Source: CACIAM-69d sp001698445
Lineage (GTDB): Bacteria; Cyanobacteriota; Cyanobacteriia; CACIAM-69d
Direction of reading: 5' to 3'
NCBI RefSeq assembly: GCF_043235035.1
Contig: NZ_JAZAQF010000029.1
Span: 1 to 64,000, forward strand
Length of the DNA stretch: 64,000 nt
The translations under genes and the position numbers were made by a program. Below, piece by piece: positions 60,600 through 64,000 of this stretch; positions within the stretch are counted from its first letter, which is position 1, and every line of letters begins with the position of its first letter. Under the pieces are notes generated by a model that searched no databases, was not told the DNA's origin, and saw only the letters and a program-made list of their open reading frames with translations.

Positions 60600-60613
60600 A
60601 GTAAGCACTTACT
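60600..60613. promoter_or_regulatory. TetR autoregulatory operator
   Basis: AGTAAG and CTTACT form a perfect 6-bp inverted repeat with a two-base centre, immediately upstream of the tetR ATG. A further TACT follows, giving AGTAAGCACTTACTTACT. Confidence 0.75.
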
Positions 60614-60747
60614 TACTCAACAGCTTGAACAATTCCCCAACCATCGTCAAGACCCCAAGGATGATCGCACCCGCCTAGCCTGTGGAGATAGATGACGGTG
60701 CGATCGCCCTGGACGATGGGCGGATGGATGACGAGTTGGTTGTTCGC

Positions 60748-62508
60748 TCAGTTCGGTGCGAGGCGATCGAACCAGGTTTCTAAGCTTGCGGCGATCGCCT
60801 CCGCCCACCGATCCTGCTCGGCCGGATTGGTGATCCACTCAGATTCGGTGGGGTGGCTCATAAAGCCCAACTCCATCAGGACGGAGGGGGCGATCGTGGG
60901 GCGAGCCAGGGCCAAGTTGCCCCAAAACACGCCATAGGACGGGCGATCGAGCCGTCGAGTCAGCTCGTCATGCAAAAACTGCGCCAGGTCTTGAGATTGG
61001 GCGTGATACCAAAACATGCCGATTCCCTGGGTGGTTTCAGCGTTGCCATCGTCGGGCAAGGCGTTGTAATGCACCGAGAGGGCGATCGTCGGTTCCAATT
61101 CGGCAATCTGGGCCAGGCGATCGGGAATGGGCAAGTCTTGATCGGTCGATCGGGTCAGCACCACCCGCGCCCCACGCCGCTCCAGGGCTGCTTGCAGTTT
61201 CAGGCTGGTTTGCAGGTTGGGGGTCTTTTCAGGAATGCCTGCTGCGTTGACGGCTCCTGGTTCCGCGCCGCCATGGCCCGGATCGAGCAGTACCGTCACG
61301 CCGGACAGGGGCAAGGGGCCCGATCGCACGGGCGGATGCTTAATTCGCCAATGGAGCACATTGCCTTCGTAGCGGAGAGTCCAGCCCCAGGCCTGGGCAG
61401 TGGCGAGCCGGGCCCGATATTCCAGCCGATTTCCCGGCAACACCTGCCAGGTGAGCTGACGGATCGCTGGATTACGCTGCAAAAAGACGGTATCGGTTTG
61501 GGCGATCGCCTGATGCAGCGTCAGCACCAAGTCCTGATTCTCTTGGCGCACTTCCACGGGCACCGGCTCGCTGAGGGGAAACTGCACTTCCACGGCCGTT
61601 CCCTGATTTTGGGCCCGAATCCCTTGCACCACCGCTTGCAGGGGGGTGGAGCTGGGTTCGATCGCCACTTCGCTGGCCTGGATCCAAGCCTCATAGCCAA
61701 GGCGCAACCAATCGCCCTGGCGGCCGGTGATGGTGGCTTGGCTGCCTTGGGGCAAGGGGGTGAGGCGGCTGTGGTTGGTGCTCGGGCCCGTGCGCGCCAC
61801 CCCCCAAGGAACCGTCACCCGGGCCCGATCGCGTCGATCGCGCGGCCAAACGGTGATCCGACCGCGAGGGGTCATGGGCATTTCGCCGTCGATGTAAAAC
61901 CGCACCTGACCCCAATCATCAGGGCGATCGGGCGTGAAGCAGCCCTCATAGGTGGTCAACGATGGCGGCGGGGGATCGCTACCCGTCAAGACGGAGGCGT
62001 TGGGCAAGGGCGATCCACCCGATCGGGGCAACATCGGAAACGTCCGTTCCGCCACCCGCGCATCAATGGTCAAGTTGGGCCGCCCCGTCACACGCAGGCA
62101 AATTGGCTCCCCGATCGGCCAGCCCCAATCGGCCGTCGGCTCCAGGGTGGCCAGGGGTGTGCTCAACAACGACTGATTGGAAATGCGGGTGATTGTGCGA
62201 ATTTCCGTGCGATCGCCCCAGCGGATTTCAAACCGGTTGGGGCCCAGTTGCAGCGGAAAACTGGGGGCAAAATGCCCAAAGGCACTGCGATTCACCCCTT
62301 GGCCATTGATCGTGACCGAGCCAGAAGGCGGCGCAGTGCCTAGGAAAAAAATTCGATCACTCGCGGTTTGATGACCCTCCGGCGGATAAACCAACCGTAA
62401 TTCCGAGGAACTAGGGGCCGGCTGGGCGATCGCCACCCCCGCCCACAGCAACGGCGCGATCGCCCCCACCATCAGCCGGGAAGCGCCCCCCAGTTCCCAC
62501 GGCCTCAT
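60748..62508 (-). CDS. N-acetylmuramoyl-L-alanine amidase, Amidase_3 (AmiC type)
   Basis: 586 residues, exported (GAIAPLLWAGVAIAQP signal). The N-terminal 400 residues hold beta-rich wall-binding (AMIN/SH3-like) segments. The catalytic Amidase_3 domain is about 400-580 with zinc ligands His412 (LLDPGHGG), Glu427 (GIPEKTPN) and His480 (ALSVHYNA), and the catalytic Glu in VLMELGFMSHPTE. It cuts the bond between muramic acid and L-alanine, acting in cell separation or communication. Its ATG at 62508 directly follows the DsbA-like gene's TAA with no gap. Confidence 0.94.
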   Translation of the reverse strand: MRPWELGGASRLMVGAIAPLLWAGVAIAQPAPSSSELRLVYPPEGHQTASDRIFFLGTAPPSGSVTINGQGVNRSAFGHFAPSFPLQLGPNRFEIRWGDRTEIRTITRISNQSLLSTPLATLEPTADWGWPIGEPICLRVTGRPNLTIDARVAERTFPMLPRSGGSPLPNASVLTGSDPPPPSLTTYEGCFTPDRPDDWGQVRFYIDGEMPMTPRGRITVWPRDRRDRARVTVPWGVARTGPSTNHSRLTPLPQGSQATITGRQGDWLRLGYEAWIQASEVAIEPSSTPLQAVVQGIRAQNQGTAVEVQFPLSEPVPVEVRQENQDLVLTLHQAIAQTDTVFLQRNPAIRQLTWQVLPGNRLEYRARLATAQAWGWTLRYEGNVLHWRIKHPPVRSGPLPLSGVTVLLDPGHGGAEPGAVNAAGIPEKTPNLQTSLKLQAALERRGARVVLTRSTDQDLPIPDRLAQIAELEPTIALSVHYNALPDDGNAETTQGIGMFWYHAQSQDLAQFLHDELTRRLDRPSYGVFWGNLALARPTIAPSVLMELGFMSHPTESEWITNPAEQDRWAEAIAASLETWFDRLAPN

Positions 62509-63327
62509 TTACTTGCTGGCCCGCTCAAAGGCGGCCTTGAACGCCTCAGGACTGGGCGCACCCTGCACCGGTTCACCGGCCATCAAAAAGGTGGGAGTAC
62601 CTTCCAAACCCAAGCTTTCTGCCAACTCAGCATCGGCGGTCACGGCTTTTTTGGCCGCCTCGCTGTTGCGATCGCGCTCAAATCGGTTCAAATCCAATCC
62701 CAACTTCTTAGCCAATTCCCCATACAAGCCATCGGCCAAACGCGATTGGTTGGCAAACAGTTCATCGTGATATTCCCAGAACTTGCCCTGTTGCTGGGCA
62801 GCCCAAGCGGCCTGGGCGGCGGGAACCGCCTGGGGATGGATGCTGGTGAGGGGGAAATGCTTAAAGGTCAGAATCACCCGATCTTGATAGTCCTCCATGA
62901 ACTGCTTCAGGGGAGCCAAGGCCCGACCGCAGTAGGGACATTGAAAATCGGAAAACTCCACTAACAGCACTCGTCCCTTGCCAAGGGTGGGAGAGTTACC
63001 AATCACCTTTTTCGGATCGGATTTGGCATCGCGGGCGAAGTTTTGCCGCAATTCCCGCTGCTTTTGGGACTGCTGTTGATTATAGTCCGCCACGGATTCC
63101 AAAATCACTTTCGGATTTTTGCGGATCACGTCCAGCACTTTGGCTTCAAAGTCCGCATCCACATTGCCCCCAGCGGACAGGGCGATCGGCTGGCAAGCCA
63201 CCAAGAAGACGGTGGTGGACAGGGCTAAGGCTCCGACTCCGGCCCAAAAGCGCAGGGAGGATGCTCGAAACAACCAATGGGACAGGGTTTGAAAAAGGGT
63301 TTGGAGGGTCTGGAATGCCTTGAGCAT
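62509..63327 (-). CDS. DsbA-like thioredoxin lipoprotein
   Basis: 272 residues. The signal segment ends in a lipobox FLVACQPI (Cys45), so it should be a membrane-anchored lipoprotein. The thioredoxin_4 fold carries LLVEFSDFQCPYCGRAL with the redox pair Cys130-Pro-Tyr-Cys133, then FKHFPLTSIHPQA and the cis-Pro in GTPTFLMAG. It oxidises or rearranges disulfides in exported proteins. Translationally coupled to the downstream amidase by adjacent stop and start codons. Confidence 0.9.
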   Translation of the reverse strand: MLKAFQTLQTLFQTLSHWLFRASSLRFWAGVGALALSTTVFLVACQPIALSAGGNVDADFEAKVLDVIRKNPKVILESVADYNQQQSQKQRELRQNFARDAKSDPKKVIGNSPTLGKGRVLLVEFSDFQCPYCGRALAPLKQFMEDYQDRVILTFKHFPLTSIHPQAVPAAQAAWAAQQQGKFWEYHDELFANQSRLADGLYGELAKKLGLDLNRFERDRNSEAAKKAVTADAELAESLGLEGTPTFLMAGEPVQGAPSPEAFKAAFERASK

Positions 63328-63493
63328 GGGCCTGAGCCTAAATGAAAGATCCTGAGAGCGATTAAAAAACAGACCGAGGAACGGTCAGCGGCGCGGCGAC
63401 GGGGCACGGTGACCCAATCAGCGGCCCAAGCGCCGCCCTGGGGCCATGATCTGTCCCCGCAAAGACTGATAGGGGAGGCCATTGGCCAGTTCC

Positions 63494-64000
63494 TTAGTCG
63501 GCGGTGTTGGGGCGATCGGGTCGTTGCAACATGGCAATCAACAGACAAATGATGCCCACATTGATCGACACATCCGCCAGGTTAAACACCGGGAACCGAA
63601 TCAGCCGGAAATCCAGAAAATCAATCACATGGCCCAGGGCAAAGCGATCGATCCCGTTGCCCAACGCACCCCCCAGTACGAACCCATAGCCCCACTGTTC
63701 CCAGCGGTTCATGCGCGGGCTACCCAGGGCCAGGGCCATTAGGGCCGCACTGACCGCCAACGAGAGCCACCGCAGCCAGCCGCTGCCCTGGAACAGGCTG
63801 AAGGCCGCGCCGGAGTTGACCACGTAGGTGAAGTGAAACCAACCGGGGATCAGCGGGATGGTCTGGGGCGGAATCGTGAGGGCGAAGGTGCTGGCGACCC
63901 AGGCTTTGGTGATGCGATCGACCCCGACGCTGGCAACGGCCACCACCCAAAACCAGCCATTCTTGGAGACCAGGCGGCCACAGGATTTGGCCCAGGCGGG
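63494..64000 (-). CDS. lspA: lipoprotein signal peptidase LspA, 5' end outside window
   Basis: At least 150 residues, and the frame stays open to the window edge with no good start codon inside it. The two catalytic Asp sites, GALGNGIDRFALG and VFNLADVSINVGI, are both present, as is the N-terminal YVVNSGAAFSLF block. Four membrane helices are visible. It cleaves signal peptides of lipoproteins such as the neighbouring DsbA-like protein. The family begins close to NGWFWVVAVASVGVDR, so the real start is probably just beyond or near the window edge. A GTG at 63946 would be too short by several residues. Confidence 0.9.
   Translation of the reverse strand, partial: PAWAKSCGRLVSKNGWFWVVAVASVGVDRITKAWVASTFALTIPPQTIPLIPGWFHFTYVVNSGAAFSLFQGSGWLRWLSLAVSAALMALALGSPRMNRWEQWGYGFVLGGALGNGIDRFALGHVIDFLDFRLIRFPVFNLADVSINVGIICLLIAMLQRPDRPNTAD

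Noticed and set aside
60853..62343. 496-codon plus-strand frame inside the amidase gene
   Set aside because: Antisense shadow; His/Arg/Gly-rich and without domains.
1..64000. CRISPR array
   Set aside because: None of the direct repeats has regular spacing with unique spacers; the tandem repeats are contiguous.
1..64000. tRNA or rRNA genes
   Set aside because: No T-loop GTTCRAnnC with matching acceptor arms and no rRNA core sequence was recognised by eye; a tRNAscan run would settle it.

Overview
The window is a piece of a cyanobacterial chromosome. The evidence is the very frequent HIP1-type octamer GCGATCGC, the chlorophyll gene chlM, and several families that are typical of cyanobacteria: Ycf46, DUF1823, UPF0182, the Uma2 nucleases, a PEP-CTERM protein, and the rpsP-khpA-phoH cluster. 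The genus cannot be set from the sequence alone.

Layout. 1-10.1 kb holds a 5'-truncated M42 peptidase, two exported proteins (one an M23 peptidase) and a 2-kb-residue cytosolic hybrid histidine kinase with CBS, GAF and PAS modules. 10.8-13.1 kb is an AT-richer type II restriction-modification pair. 13.1-22.1 kb is mostly housekeeping: pyrR, DUF427, a SpmA-SpmB fusion, UPF0182, Uma2, msrA and hspA. 22.6-24.9 kb holds a membrane-anchored coiled-coil protein and an AT-rich gene joining an AbiJ-NTD3-like domain to a PD-(D/E)XK nuclease, a candidate phage-defence locus. 25.1-37.7 kb carries trmFO, a PEP-CTERM protein, DUF1823, a PRC-barrel protein, a membrane hybrid kinase, a TPR protein and a ChaN-like protein. 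37.8-39.8 kb is dnaN followed by a textbook replication origin: twelve DnaA boxes, a GC cluster, a DnaA-trio and an AT/pyrimidine unwinding element. 40.2-46.4 kb carries a CNNM/HlyC transporter-like protein, a second Uma2, a REP-associated transposase (RAYT) preceded by its long direct repeats, and a NACHT NTPase fused to a GUN4 domain. 46.5-53.4 kb has phoH, khpA, rpsP, chlM, a zinc ribbon, an SH3 protein and ycf46. 53.4-53.9 kb is a cluster of small mobile-element remnants. 53.9-64 kb holds a flavin-binding PNPOx-like protein, a GST with a divergent TetR regulator and twin operators, a MacA/MacB-type efflux operon with its own TetR regulator and matching operators, an AmiC-type amidase translationally adjoining a DsbA-like lipoprotein, and the start of lspA running off the edge.

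How it fits together. Two TetR circuits can be read from repeated operators. The RpsP-KhpA-PhoH genes form a ribosome/RNA operon. The origin adjoins dnaN, as in other cyanobacteria. Defence or conflict genes (restriction-modification pair, AbiJ-like nuclease, NACHT-GUN4) are interspersed with housekeeping genes, and several short repeat families are spread through the gene-free stretches. No tRNA, rRNA or CRISPR array was seen.
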